From: CTSOIL-112 sp964293815 | GTDB taxonomy: Bacteria > Pseudomonadota > Gammaproteobacteria > Burkholderiales > Burkholderiaceae | Length of the DNA stretch: 64,000 bases | Direction: 5' to 3' | NCBI GenBank assembly: GCA_964293815.1 | Contig: CAXYYC010000007.1 | Coordinates: 18,524 to 82,523, forward strand | In this document: positions 52,601 through 61,708 of the stretch, one piece after another | How the letters are laid out: each line of letters opens with the position of its first letter | Position numbering within the stretch: position 1 is the first letter of the stretch | Notes under the pieces: generated by a model | The model's database searches: none | What the model was told of the DNA's origin: nothing | Seen by the model: the letters and a program-made list of their open reading frames with translations, nothing else | Translations under genes and position numbers: made by a program

Positions 52601-53650
52601 TTACTGCGCAATCAAACTCACCCCATAATCAGCCAATTGCACACCTACGGAGTCTCCGGCACGATACGGCATGAGCACATCGGGATTGACGGCAAAAATA
52701 TCACCGACGCTGGTTTCTAATTCCAATTCCCACAGCATGCCCAAATAGGTGGCCTTGCGCACGGATGCGGGTAAACTATTCGGCGTATTTGCCTCAACGA
52801 TACGCACGGCTTCGGGGCGAATTGCCACTTGTTTCGCGCCATCTCGCAAGCCCGTCGCATGTGACAAAGTCAAATTGCCCAAAATGTATGGATAGTGCTC
52901 ACCACTAACCGGTAATAGATTGGCATCGCCCATAAATCCCGCGACGAACGCGCTGTTGGGCTGTTGATACAGCTCTTGCGGTGTACCCTGCTGCGCAATC
53001 ACACCGACATTCATCACAATAATTTGATCCGAAACCGCCAGCGCTTCGCTTTGATCGTGCGTGACATACACCGCCGTGATGCCGAGGCGTTGTTGCAATT
53101 GACGAATTTCTTCGCGCATTTGTCGACGCAAGCGCGCATCCAAATTGGACAAAGGTTCGTCAAACAGCAATACCGATGGCTCCATCGCCAAGGCACGTGC
53201 CAATGCCACGCGCTGCTGTTGGCCACCGGACAATTCCGCAGGCCAGCGTTGATTCAGATGTTCCAAATTCACCTGAGCCAGTACCTCCAGCGCTCGCTCA
53301 TTGGCCTCGGCCTTTTTCAAGCCTCGGTTCAGCAGACCATACGCCACATTGTCCAAAACCCGCATATGGGGAAACAAGGCATAGCTTTGAAACATCATAC
53401 TGACATTGCGCGCCAACGGCGGTAACAATGTCACATCGCGCCCACCGATCCAAACTTGCCCTGAGGTTGGCTGTTCCAATCCCGCAATCATTCGCAAAGT
53501 CGTGGTTTTGCCACACCCCGATGGACCCAACAGTGTCACCAAAGAGCCTGCTTCGACCTTAAAGCTCACATCATTAACCACGGTCACATCACCATACGCT
53601 TTGACCACATTTTTAAATTCAATCGTTGCCATTTGTTTATTCTCATTCAT
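52601..53650 (-). CDS. ABC transporter ATP-binding protein, AfuC/FbpC type
   Basis: The 349-residue protein is the ATPase of an importer of the CUT1/Fe3+ group. Walker A is GPSGCGKTT, signature LSGGQQQRVALARALA, Walker B VLLFDEPLSNLDARLR; a C-terminal TOBE-like regulatory region follows (VAIRPEAVRIVEAN). The start at 53650 has AAGGTG upstream, overlapping the stop of the permease gene, so translation is probably coupled; an ATG at 53632 is possible. It is the last gene of the binding protein-permease-ATPase operon. Confidence 0.9.
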   Translation of the reverse strand: MNENKQMATIEFKNVVKAYGDVTVVNDVSFKVEAGSLVTLLGPSGCGKTTTLRMIAGLEQPTSGQVWIGGRDVTLLPPLARNVSMMFQSYALFPHMRVLDNVAYGLLNRGLKKAEANERALEVLAQVNLEHLNQRWPAELSGGQQQRVALARALAMEPSVLLFDEPLSNLDARLRRQMREEIRQLQQRLGITAVYVTHDQSEALAVSDQIIVMNVGVIAQQGTPQELYQQPNSAFVAGFMGDANLLPVSGEHYPYILGNLTLSHATGLRDGAKQVAIRPEAVRIVEANTPNSLPASVRKATYLGMLWELELETSVGDIFAVNPDVLMPYRAGDSVGVQLADYGVSLIAQ

Positions 53651-53659
53651 ATCAGCACC

Positions 53660-55879
53660 TTAAAATACATTATTCGCAGCATTCTTAACCGCCGCTTTGC
53701 GACGCCCCAATTGCGCATCGCCCACCAATTTCTGCACGCCCATAATCACCGCCAGCATCAACACGATCAATGCGGAACAATACGCCAATGCCTCGCCATA
53801 CGCACCATTACCGACGCGTTCAACGATATAAGTCGTGGCCAATTGATACTCCGCATTCACAAGGAAAATCCCCGCCGACACGGTTGTAACCGAACGCACG
53901 AAGCCATACGCCAAAGAGGTCACGATCGCCGAACGCAACAAAGGAAACGTCACCCGTCGCAAAGTCCCCGCCGTAGACGAACCGAGCATTAACGATGCCT
54001 CATCCAAACTTTTGTCAATCTGCTGGAATGAAGCCAAACCTGCGCGCACCGAGACTGGCAAATTTCTAAAAATAAAACTCAGCACAATAATGGCAGCGGT
54101 TCCCGTCAACTCAAAAGGCGGCAAATTAAATGCCAAAATATAACTCACGCCGAGGACCGTTCCGGGTACCGCAAAGGTAATCAAATTGGAAAATTCAAAG
54201 GCATCGCGCCCCGTAAACTCGGTACGCGCCAACACATACGAAGTGAGCAAGCCCAATAAAGCGGTAATCGGTGCAGCGATAAGCGCCAACTTCAGCGTCA
54301 TCCAAAACGACAACCATGCCGAACCTGACCAAATCAAACCGCCAACACCCATATCAATGCCAAACGCCTTTTTAAAATGCGCCAGCGTCGGGGTATAATT
54401 GATCCCCCAATTTTCCACCAAGCCACCAATCAGCGCAAAAGCATAAATCACCGCCGTCAGCAACAGCCACGGTAAAGCAATTGCCAACCCCGTGCGACGT
54501 ACGCCGTCCGGCAGAGCCATCGGCACGCCCGAATCCCCCTTGCCGCCGACCGTCACATAACTTTTCTTACCGACGACACTATATTGGATATAAAACGCCA
54601 CCATAGCCAGCAACAGCAGCAAAAACGACAGCCCCGCCGCGCGCCCCGAATCCAATTGCGCACCGACAATCGCAAAATAAATCTCCGTTGAAAACAGCTT
54701 AAAATTTCCCCCCAGCAAAATCGGATTACCAAAATCAGCAATACTCTCCACAAAACCGATCAAAAATGAGTTACCCAAAGCAGGCAAAATCAGCGGAAAG
54801 GTCACGGTCCAAAACGTCTTGCTCGAATTAGAACCAAGCGTCTGTGCCGCCTCCTCCAAACTCGGCGCCAAAGCCTGAACCGCGCCACGAATAATCATGT
54901 ACGAAATCGGTGCAAAGGCAAAGGTTTGCGCCAGCAACACCCCGTCCAAACCATAAATCCAACGCCCCAGCTCAACCCCAAAAAGCTGCTCAATCAACTG
55001 CGTCACAATGCCTTGGCGCCCAAACAACAATAATAAGCCCAAGCCCAAAACAAATGGCGGCGTGATGATCGGCAACAATGCCAAAGCGCGTAACCACGGC
55101 GGATTGTATTGACCAAAAAAACCGCGTCGCTCACCCAAAAAGGCAAAAGTCAGCCCCAACAAAGTCGTGGTAAAACCGCACATCAAAGCCAAAAACAAAG
55201 TATTCCAAAAAACGCCACAATGCCCACCGGCAAAACACCCCAACGACCAAACATCTGACTGCGTCATGCGCGCCCACCAAGTGGGCAGGGAAAACACACT
55301 TTGCCCTGCCTGATCGACAAAAAACATCCCCAGCAAAGATTTACCCACCGGCCAACCCACAAAAATCAGCATCAGCCCAAACACACCGACTACAATACCC
55401 GCGACCAGCGAATCACCACGAAAATACCCCATATCGGCCAACGCCACACCGATCAAAAAAATCATCGAGGCCAAATAGGTGTACGCCCCCAAACCCATGC
55501 CGTCTTGTCGCCAATCCTGTGCTGCCGAAAAATGTTGTAAACCCAAGGACACACCGCGCGGCATAATCGCAAAACCGGTATAGAGTAAAGTCACCAAAGC
55601 CAACACCACCAAACCCAGCAGCCAGCGCCCGCGCTGCGGACTGCGCTCACGCAAACACACGACGATGACCAGTACCGCAAACAGCAACAGCAGCGCCAAC
55701 CACGGTTTATGGTTGAGCAACATCTGCACCACCGCAACCGCATAATCGGTCGGCGCAAATAACGAAGAAATACCCTGCCATGTATTTTTATTAAACGGCA
55801 TATACCAAGGCAACAGCAGCATCGACAACAGCGGCACGAGGCCAAGTTGTAAAGTATTATTTTTTAAGAACGCTCGCAT
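53660..55879 (-). CDS. Fused ABC permease with two BPD modules, AfuB/FbpB type
   Basis: The 739-residue protein holds two complete binding-protein-dependent permease modules in one chain. EAA loops are near residue 345 (EEAAQTLGSNSSKTFWTVTFPLILPAL) and near 645 (DEASLMLGSSTAGTLRRVTFPLLRSAI). About 200 N-terminal residues carry several extra membrane helices; neisserial FbpB (about 500 residues) lacks these, but AfuB of Actinobacillus (just under 700) has them. AfuABC has been shown to import hexose phosphates rather than iron, so either substrate is possible. It follows the binding-protein gene by 179 bp. Confidence 0.88.
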   Translation of the reverse strand: MRAFLKNNTLQLGLVPLLSMLLLPWYMPFNKNTWQGISSLFAPTDYAVAVVQMLLNHKPWLALLLLFAVLVIVVCLRERSPQRGRWLLGLVVLALVTLLYTGFAIMPRGVSLGLQHFSAAQDWRQDGMGLGAYTYLASMIFLIGVALADMGYFRGDSLVAGIVVGVFGLMLIFVGWPVGKSLLGMFFVDQAGQSVFSLPTWWARMTQSDVWSLGCFAGGHCGVFWNTLFLALMCGFTTTLLGLTFAFLGERRGFFGQYNPPWLRALALLPIITPPFVLGLGLLLLFGRQGIVTQLIEQLFGVELGRWIYGLDGVLLAQTFAFAPISYMIIRGAVQALAPSLEEAAQTLGSNSSKTFWTVTFPLILPALGNSFLIGFVESIADFGNPILLGGNFKLFSTEIYFAIVGAQLDSGRAAGLSFLLLLLAMVAFYIQYSVVGKKSYVTVGGKGDSGVPMALPDGVRRTGLAIALPWLLLTAVIYAFALIGGLVENWGINYTPTLAHFKKAFGIDMGVGGLIWSGSAWLSFWMTLKLALIAAPITALLGLLTSYVLARTEFTGRDAFEFSNLITFAVPGTVLGVSYILAFNLPPFELTGTAAIIVLSFIFRNLPVSVRAGLASFQQIDKSLDEASLMLGSSTAGTLRRVTFPLLRSAIVTSLAYGFVRSVTTVSAGIFLVNAEYQLATTYIVERVGNGAYGEALAYCSALIVLMLAVIMGVQKLVGDAQLGRRKAAVKNAANNVF

Positions 55880-55998
55880 ATCCTATCCAAACCCTATTCC
55901 ATTGCACCAATTACACTCAGCACACTCAATCAATGCAGTGATGAATACCTTCCGATCAACTGGATCAATAAGCAATAATCACCGATAAGACCGATAGC

Positions 55999-56032
55999 AA
56001 ACTGCGCCCATGTTCATTCATGAGCGCAGTTT
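55999..56032 (-). other. Intercistronic mRNA hairpin behind the binding-protein gene
   Basis: In the minus-strand message a 14-bp stem with one G-U pair and a 6-nt loop (56019-56032 / 55999-56012) lies 27 bp after the binding-protein stop, without a T run. Such hairpins protect the 3' end and raise yield of the upstream cistron. Confidence 0.6.
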
Positions 56033-56058
56033 CATTACATTATCTCGATACCATCGGA

Positions 56059-57123
56059 TTATTGTTTGACCAAAGAGCCGATCTCTTTACTCCAGCGTTC
56101 AATCAAACGCTTGCGTTCGGCTTCGGCACCATATTTTTTCAAGTCATATTTAATCAACTTGGTTGTTTCGGGATTGGGCGCACCGTCAGGCGTTTTCGAG
56201 GCTTTATTGGACGGCGTGTGGAATTGTTTCACCATAGGGCCAACGGCTTGCCCATCCGGCGACAAAGCCCAATCGACGAATTTCTTGGCCGCATCCAGAT
56301 TGCGTGAACCTTTGATGATCGAAACCGCGCCAACTTCATAACCGGTTCCTTCGCATGGCGTGACGGTTTCTAATTTGAATCCGGCTTTTTGCTCCGTCAC
56401 GGCGTCTTGCAAGAAACTCACCGACACACCGGTTTCACCTTTTGCCACCGCCTTGATCGGCCCCGTACCTGAACGAGTGTATTGATTAACATTGGTATGC
56501 AAGGCTTTCATATAATCAAATGCTTTATCCTCACCCATCAACTGTACCAAAGAAGCAATCGCCACATAAGCCGTGCCTGAAGAGTTCGGATTGGCAATCT
56601 GAACCTCACCTTTGTATTCCGGTTTGATTAAATCCGCCCAGCAGGCAGGCGCTTTGGCCTGTTTTTTCTCCAATACCGCAGGGCTGTAACCAAAGCCCAA
56701 AATGCCCATATAAACACCATGACTGCGGTTGCCGGTGATGGTGGCAATTTCCTGCGCCCACGGTTGTAATTCGGCATTGGCCGGCGCATCATACGCTTCG
56801 GTCAGACCACGTTCCGCCGCAGCGATATGCGGGTCACCCGTACCGCCGAACCACACATCAGTTTTAGGATTGGCGGCCTCAGCATTGATTTGAGCCAGTG
56901 ATTCGCCTGAGCCTTTTTGCGTGATGGCAACTTTAATACCGGTTTTCTTTTCAAACTCAACCGCCGCCGCATTACACCAGTCCGCTTGTACGCTGCACAA
57001 CACATTCAACTGCGTCCCTGCTCCCGCAGCTTTGTCAGCCGGCGCACCACCACCGCACGCGCTCAAAACCGCAGCACCCAAAACTGTTAGACCCAAACCG
57101 AATAATTTATACTTTGCCTGCAT
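56059..57123 (-). CDS. ABC transporter substrate-binding lipoprotein, AfuA/FbpA-like
   Basis: The 354-residue precursor has a lipobox LSACGGG with Cys23 and a family 1/6 periplasmic binding fold. Recognisable pieces are QLNVLCSVQADWCNAAAVEFEKKTGIKV, NPKTDVWFGGTGDPHIAAAERGLTEAY, WADLIKPEYKGEVQIANPNSSGTAY and AKKFVDWALSPDGQAV, shared by AfuA and phosphonate/iron binding proteins. The Tyr-pair of classical FbpA was not recognised. The start 57123 follows GGGG; TTG 57135 is less likely. It leads the operon and is followed by a stabilising hairpin. Confidence 0.88.
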   Translation of the reverse strand: MQAKYKLFGLGLTVLGAAVLSACGGGAPADKAAGAGTQLNVLCSVQADWCNAAAVEFEKKTGIKVAITQKGSGESLAQINAEAANPKTDVWFGGTGDPHIAAAERGLTEAYDAPANAELQPWAQEIATITGNRSHGVYMGILGFGYSPAVLEKKQAKAPACWADLIKPEYKGEVQIANPNSSGTAYVAIASLVQLMGEDKAFDYMKALHTNVNQYTRSGTGPIKAVAKGETGVSVSFLQDAVTEQKAGFKLETVTPCEGTGYEVGAVSIIKGSRNLDAAKKFVDWALSPDGQAVGPMVKQFHTPSNKASKTPDGAPNPETTKLIKYDLKKYGAEAERKRLIERWSKEIGSLVKQ

Positions 57124-57431
57124 GATTAACCCCAATCTATCTAATGTTAATAATTGTCCGCAATCAATTTCGCTCGACGCGCCCTATGCCAAATATTCCA
57201 CTACCACAGCGCGTGCGCACATTAAAAAATATCAGATAAACCACTCATTTTCACCATTGATTGCCAAGGTATTATTATCCTATTTGCTTGCCTTGTCCAT
57301 GCTTATTGATGAATTTTGTCACAATAATTCATCAAAAAAATTTCATCATGGACGATAAAAAATGAATGGATTCACCATGCTTTGGTGATAAAAAAGCCAT
57401 GACGAATACACAGTCATGGCAGATTTGGGGA
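57124..57431. other. Promoter region of the ABC importer and downstream end of the recR string
   Basis: These 308 bp contain no gene. They include the terminator at 57396-57420, a small hairpin (tcacca 57372-57377 / tggtga 57383-57388) and an AT-rich area that should carry the importer promoter. I found no convincing Fur box. Confidence 0.5.
57390..57420 (-). terminator. Terminator after the recR-membrane protein pair
   Basis: An 8-bp stem (gccatgac / gtcatggc) with a 9-nt loop is followed on the minus strand by TTTTTTATC. Confidence 0.8.
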
Positions 57432-57923
57432 TTAAAACTTTCCCTGCTTTTGCTGTTGCAAAGCATCGTACAGAGGATTACGCCTCGGAAACAGCCAAAA
57501 GTAAACGCCGTCCAGTACCAATAATGCACTCAATGCACCGCTGAATGCCCCCACACCAAACAGTATCCAAAACGAATCATTACGCAAATCCAACGCCATC
57601 AACAAAAAGGCCAGACCGAATAATGCGCCTAAAAACATCCCCATGAGTATACGTTTGATCCAGCGCGGATTACGAACCGTCTGGGTTTTCAGGTAATAAG
57701 CATAAACCGCGCCTGTCAATAATGCCGGTATCCCGCCAAAAACCAAGCTCCATGGATACAAGGTAAAGGTGGCAATCAGTAAATCGTTCCACACATCCGT
57801 TACCGTTAAAGTCCCTTCGACAAACAATGTGTCGTAACCAAAGTACATCATGCTGCCGACCCACGGCGTCCAAACCCCGAACAAAACCGCCAAGCGAAAG
57901 ATTGGATTGCGCAACCACGCCAT
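57432..57923 (-). CDS. Hypothetical membrane protein downstream of recR
   Basis: I do not recognise this 163-residue protein. It has four hydrophobic segments at about residues 8-28, 55-77, 90-110 and 116-140, and a polar Gln/Lys-rich C-terminus. Start ATG 57923 is 2 bp after the recR stop, with the GGAGGCGG ribosome site inside the end of recR, so translation is coupled. An upstream GTG at 57929 overlaps that site and is rejected. Confidence 0.7.
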   Translation of the reverse strand: MAWLRNPIFRLAVLFGVWTPWVGSMMYFGYDTLFVEGTLTVTDVWNDLLIATFTLYPWSLVFGGIPALLTGAVYAYYLKTQTVRNPRWIKRILMGMFLGALFGLAFLLMALDLRNDSFWILFGVGAFSGALSALLVLDGVYFWLFPRRNPLYDALQQQKQGKF

Positions 57924-57925
57924 AG

Positions 57926-58519
57926 TCACCGCCTCCCCGTCATCGCCTGCGCGAGCGTGCCCAAATCGACTTGTTCGAGTTCACTGCCAACCGGTACACC
58001 CTTGGCCAATCGCGTCACGCGCAAACCACGCGCCATGAGTTGTTCGGCAATGTAGTGGGCGGTCAGTTCGCCTTCATTGGTAAAATGTGTGGCCAGAATC
58101 ACTTCCTGCACCACACCATCGCACGCCCGTTGAATCAACTGATCCATCGCGATTGCTTTCGGACCAACGCCTTCGAGCGGATTCAGATGACCCGCGAGCA
58201 CAAAATACAGGCCTTTATAGGTCATGGTTTGTTCGATCAGCAGCTGATCCATCGGCGACTGCACCACGCACAATAATTCCCGTTGACGACGCGGGTTGGC
58301 ACAAGTGCTGCACACCGCATCGTCCGACAGGGTGTAGCACTGTTCACAATGACGCAGATGTGCCAAAGCATCGGTAATGGCTGTGGCCAACTGCTGCGCG
58401 CCTTCGCGTTCATATTGCAGCAAAGTGAATGCCAAGCGCTGCGCGGATTTATTGCCCACACCGGGCAGCACGCGCAGTGAATCGATTAAATATTGAATAC
58501 GGTCTTTTTTCTCAGTCAT
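57926..58519 (-). CDS. recR: Recombination protein RecR
   Basis: RecR with RecO and RecF loads RecA on gapped DNA. The 197-residue protein has an N-terminal HhH region (LRVLPGVGNKSAQRLAF), a zinc finger with Cys58, Cys61, Cys70 and Cys73, and a Toprim domain (LLCVVQSPMDQLLIEQT...YFVLAGHLNPLEGVGP). Usually recR follows dnaX-ybaB; here it follows an agmatinase gene by 7 bp and leads a membrane protein gene. Confidence 0.95.
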   Translation of the reverse strand: MTEKKDRIQYLIDSLRVLPGVGNKSAQRLAFTLLQYEREGAQQLATAITDALAHLRHCEQCYTLSDDAVCSTCANPRRQRELLCVVQSPMDQLLIEQTMTYKGLYFVLAGHLNPLEGVGPKAIAMDQLIQRACDGVVQEVILATHFTNEGELTAHYIAEQLMARGLRVTRLAKGVPVGSELEQVDLGTLAQAMTGRR

Positions 58520-58526
58520 AAAAGGC

Positions 58527-59450
58527 TTACTTTAATTTGGCCGCTTGTCCCGACAAATACGTCCAGACCAATTGTGCGGCAGCATTACTGGTCAATTCGG
58601 CGTGATCGTATGGCGGTGCGACCTCGACACAATCCATGCCAACCCAGTTCAAATCTGCGCTCGCTTCCAGCAGGGTAAATACCTGATTGGTGCTCAATCC
58701 AGCCACTTCGGGCGTTCCTGTGCCGGGGGCAAACGCCGGATCGAGACAGTCAATGTCTAAGGTCAAATACACCGGCAAACCTTTGGCGGATAAACGCGTC
58801 CGAATCGTCTGAATCACCTCGGATAACTGCCCTTCCGAGGTCAAGCCACGCAAATCGCGTGCAGTGAAAATCACACCGCCTTGATCGCGCACATACTCGC
58901 GCGCCTCCCGTTCACCCGCCGAGCGGATGCCCACTTGCACGAACGACTCAGGGTCAACCAATTGTTCTTGGATCGCTTCATACACCCAAGTGCCATGCCC
59001 CGACGGTTCGCCAAAGTGATCTTCCCAAGTATCGCAATGCGCATCAAAATGCAGTACGGCCAGCGGCTGACCCGCCCATGCTCGGTAGGCTCTCAACAAT
59101 CCCAGCGTGATCGAATGATCGCCACCGAGCCAACACATATGGTACTGCGCCAACAATGCCGGAATCTGCTCTGCCAAAGACGCGCGCATGGCGGTTAAAT
59201 CGGTATTCGGTGTCGCCAAATCACCCAGATCACGGACAAAATCATACGGCGAGGTATTAAAAAACGGATGAATACCATCGCACAGCATCTGACTGGCCGT
59301 GCGAATGGCCGCCGGCGCAAAACGCGCACCCGGCCGATTGGTCACCGCGCCATCGTAGGGAATACCCGCGATGGCAAACGGCTTGTGTTCCGTACTGTCC
59401 GGCACACTTAAAAATCGATTTTGACTCAAATAGGCGAAACCATGTTTCAT
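58527..59450 (-). CDS. speB: Agmatinase
   Basis: SpeB hydrolyses agmatine to putrescine and urea. The 307-residue protein is a ureohydrolase with the two-manganese ligand set: GGDHS near residue 120, HFDAHCDTW and LTLDIDCLDPAFAPGTGTPE. The N-terminal GIPYDGAVTNRPGARFAPAAIR fits agmatinases of the E. coli SpeB group rather than arginases. Substrate is nevertheless not proven. A tandem repeat lies in its leader. No speA (arginine decarboxylase) is nearby. Confidence 0.9.
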   Translation of the reverse strand: MKHGFAYLSQNRFLSVPDSTEHKPFAIAGIPYDGAVTNRPGARFAPAAIRTASQMLCDGIHPFFNTSPYDFVRDLGDLATPNTDLTAMRASLAEQIPALLAQYHMCWLGGDHSITLGLLRAYRAWAGQPLAVLHFDAHCDTWEDHFGEPSGHGTWVYEAIQEQLVDPESFVQVGIRSAGEREAREYVRDQGGVIFTARDLRGLTSEGQLSEVIQTIRTRLSAKGLPVYLTLDIDCLDPAFAPGTGTPEVAGLSTNQVFTLLEASADLNWVGMDCVEVAPPYDHAELTSNAAAQLVWTYLSGQAAKLK

Positions 59451-59470
59451 ACCTGTCCATCCCTTCTATT

Positions 59471-59506
59471 TGCATAAGGCGCATAATGTGCATAATGTGC
59501 ATAAGG
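59471..59506 (-). repeat. 9-bp tandem repeat in the agmatinase leader
   Basis: Four near-perfect 9-bp units (tgcataagg, cgcataatg, tgcataatg, tgcataagg) stand 20 bp upstream of the speB start. Copy-number change would alter promoter or ribosome-site spacing. Confidence 0.8.
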
Positions 59507-59598
59507 CAGTCATGATGCAATATATTTCCGTCTTTTTCAAGCAAATATCCGTCTGTTGGTTTATCATCCAAACGCTCATTTTTTAAAGGAGGAGCATC

Positions 59599-60048
59599 AT
59601 GAACGCATTCAAATTAAACTTAGCAGCAGTTGGCATCATTGGTTTACTCGCAGGCTGTGTCGGCGTACCGACCAATGGCGCTGGCGTTGGCGGCGTTGGT
59701 ACAGCGACCAGCGACATTGCCAAATTACAAGGCGGCGAATGGGTGGTTCAAAGCATCAATGGTAAAGCCGTGGATACACAGATAAAACCAACCCTGAATT
59801 TTGGTCAAACCTTCCAATTAACCGGCCATACCTCATGCAATACCTATTTTGCTGGCTATCTGCTGACTGGCCCGAGCATCGTGGTCAAACAAGCGGGAAG
59901 CACGCGCATGGCGTGCGAACCGGCCGTGATGGAGCAGGAACAGCGCTTCCTCAAGCAACTCGCCGCCAGCCAAATATGGAATATCGACAGCGCCGGCACG
60001 CTGACCTTAGTCGGCACATCGGGCGTGATGGTCGCCAAGCGCAAATAA
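59599..60048 (+). CDS. META-domain lipoprotein, HslJ-like
   Basis: The 149-residue protein has a lipobox ending LLAGCVG (Cys about 20) and a META domain of the HslJ kind: LQGGEWVVQSINGKAVDTQIKPTLNFGQTFQLTGHTSCNTYFAGYL...AGSTRMACEPAVMEQEQRFLKQLAAS. The family's C-N-x-x-x-G-x-Y and M-A-C motifs are present. HslJ affects novobiocin resistance and heat stress in E. coli. A very strong ribosome site (AAAGGAGG) precedes the start. Confidence 0.85.
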   Translation: MNAFKLNLAAVGIIGLLAGCVGVPTNGAGVGGVGTATSDIAKLQGGEWVVQSINGKAVDTQIKPTLNFGQTFQLTGHTSCNTYFAGYLLTGPSIVVKQAGSTRMACEPAVMEQEQRFLKQLAASQIWNIDSAGTLTLVGTSGVMVAKRK

Positions 60049-60073
60049 AGTGGATGTCAGCGAAACCAAAAAT

Positions 60074-60100
60074 GGCTCGTGTTTTCACGAGCCTTTTTTT
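60074..60100 (+). terminator. Terminator after the META lipoprotein
   Basis: An 8-bp stem (ggctcgtg / cacgagcc) with a 4-nt loop is followed by seven T residues. Confidence 0.9.
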
Positions 60101-60138
60101 GCACAATGTGTCGATACAGATAATCAAACGGAGACCCC

Positions 60139-61527
60139 ATGAGCCACGCCAAAAATATCTCACGCGAACACATCCGAAATCTCATCGCGCGCGAATCAGC
60201 CGCATTCCTCAGCCAACACCCTAAATCACATCAACTGGCGCAGCAAACCCAACAAAACTTCCTATTTGGCGTGCCGCTGCACTGGATGGCCGACTGGAGC
60301 ACGCCTGTACCGCTATTCGTCGAGCGAGCGCACGGCGCAGAATTCACCTGTGTGGACGGACACTCATACATCGATTTTTGCTTGGGCGACACCGGTGCGA
60401 TGTTCGGTCACAGCGCACCCAAAATTGCACAGACTTTGCGTGACTACGCCGATCAAGGTTACACCGCCATGCTGCCAACCGCCCATTCTGCCCAAGCAGG
60501 CGCGGCATTGGCCGAACGTTTCGGCTTGCCGTTTTGGCAACTAGCCACCACCGCCACTGATGCCAATCGCTTTGCCCTGCGCTGGGCGCGCGCGATCACG
60601 GGACGCAAAAAACTGCTGGTTTTTAATGGTTGCTACCACGGCACGATTGACGATGTATTCGTTGATCTGGATGCCAATGATTCCACAGCGCCGGCCACCA
60701 TGCGCGCCAGTTTGCTCGGTCAAGTGTACGACTTGACTCAGTTCACCGACGTGGTCGAGTTTAACGACATTGAGGCGGTCAAAGCCAAACTCGCCACGGG
60801 CGAATTTGCCTGCGTGTTGACCGAACCGGCATTGACCAACTGCGGCATGGTATTGCCACAAGCCGGATTTCTCAAACAATTGCGCCAAGCCTGCGACGAT
60901 ACCGACACCCTGCTGATTTTTGACGAAACACACACGATCAGCGCAGGCTACGCCGGCTACACAGGTATTTGCCGCGAGCAAGACGGCTTTTTACCCGACA
61001 TGATCGTTGCCGGTAAAGCCATCGCTGGTGGCATTCCCTGCGCCGTATACGGCATGAGCGAGGCCGTTGCGCAACGCGCCCGCGCCGCGAAAGAAGCCGC
61101 CCCCGCAGGTCACTCCGGTATCGGCACGACGCTTTCGGGCAATATGCTGACGATGGCTTTGCTGGCGGCGAATTTAACCGAAGTCGCCACGCCTGCTGCG
61201 TTTGACACCATGATCGCGCGCCAAACCCAGCTGGCAACCGGTATGCAAAGCCTGATTGCGAAATATCAATTACCGTGGAGCGTGACACAGCTCGGTGCGC
61301 GCAGCGAATTTCAATTCTGCGCCCAAACGCCGAAAAATGGCTCGGAAGCCGAACGCGCGATGGATGACGAACTCGAACGCGCAGTACATTTATACCTGCT
61401 CAATCGCGGCATCATGATTACCCCGTTCCACAACATGACGCTGGTTTGCCCTGCCACCTCTGAGGCGCACATCGAGCGCTATTTAGATGTATTCGAAGCT
61501 TGTTTGGCCGAGTGTACTGCGTCATAA
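60139..61527 (+). CDS. Class III aminotransferase, HemL-like
   Basis: The 462-residue protein is a PLP-dependent fold-type I class III enzyme. The PLP lysine is Lys293 in MIVAGKAIAGGIP, with the Asp that grips the ring nitrogen at 262 in LLIFDETHTISAG. The DETHT sequence and the AMLPTAHSAQAGAALAERFGLP segment place it among glutamate-1-semialdehyde aminomutase-like aminotransferases, not HemL itself. The amino donor and acceptor are unknown. GGAG precedes the start. It lies near the agmatinase and a glutamine amidotransferase, which allows a nitrogen-metabolism role but does not prove one. Confidence 0.85.
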   Translation: MSHAKNISREHIRNLIARESAAFLSQHPKSHQLAQQTQQNFLFGVPLHWMADWSTPVPLFVERAHGAEFTCVDGHSYIDFCLGDTGAMFGHSAPKIAQTLRDYADQGYTAMLPTAHSAQAGAALAERFGLPFWQLATTATDANRFALRWARAITGRKKLLVFNGCYHGTIDDVFVDLDANDSTAPATMRASLLGQVYDLTQFTDVVEFNDIEAVKAKLATGEFACVLTEPALTNCGMVLPQAGFLKQLRQACDDTDTLLIFDETHTISAGYAGYTGICREQDGFLPDMIVAGKAIAGGIPCAVYGMSEAVAQRARAAKEAAPAGHSGIGTTLSGNMLTMALLAANLTEVATPAAFDTMIARQTQLATGMQSLIAKYQLPWSVTQLGARSEFQFCAQTPKNGSEAERAMDDELERAVHLYLLNRGIMITPFHNMTLVCPATSEAHIERYLDVFEACLAECTAS

Positions 61528-61708
61528 ACAATGAACAACCAAGCCATTACACCCAAACTGGCAAAACAAACCGCTAATTGGAGTGTAATTGGGGTGCAAT
61601 GTGACTAAATATCACATAGAATAAAGCAAAAATATACCCACAAGCCCATACAAAAAACTATTTTTATGATTAAAATCAATATGTTGGGATAATCACTGGA
61701 AAGCAATA

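Noticed and set aside
57124..57431. Fur box upstream of the binding-protein gene
   Set aside because: The AT-rich stretch near 57136-57160 only loosely resembles the consensus and lacks its symmetry.
60139..61527. Glutamate-1-semialdehyde aminomutase (hemL)
   Set aside because: The DETHT segment and N-terminus differ from true HemL. It is HemL-like only.
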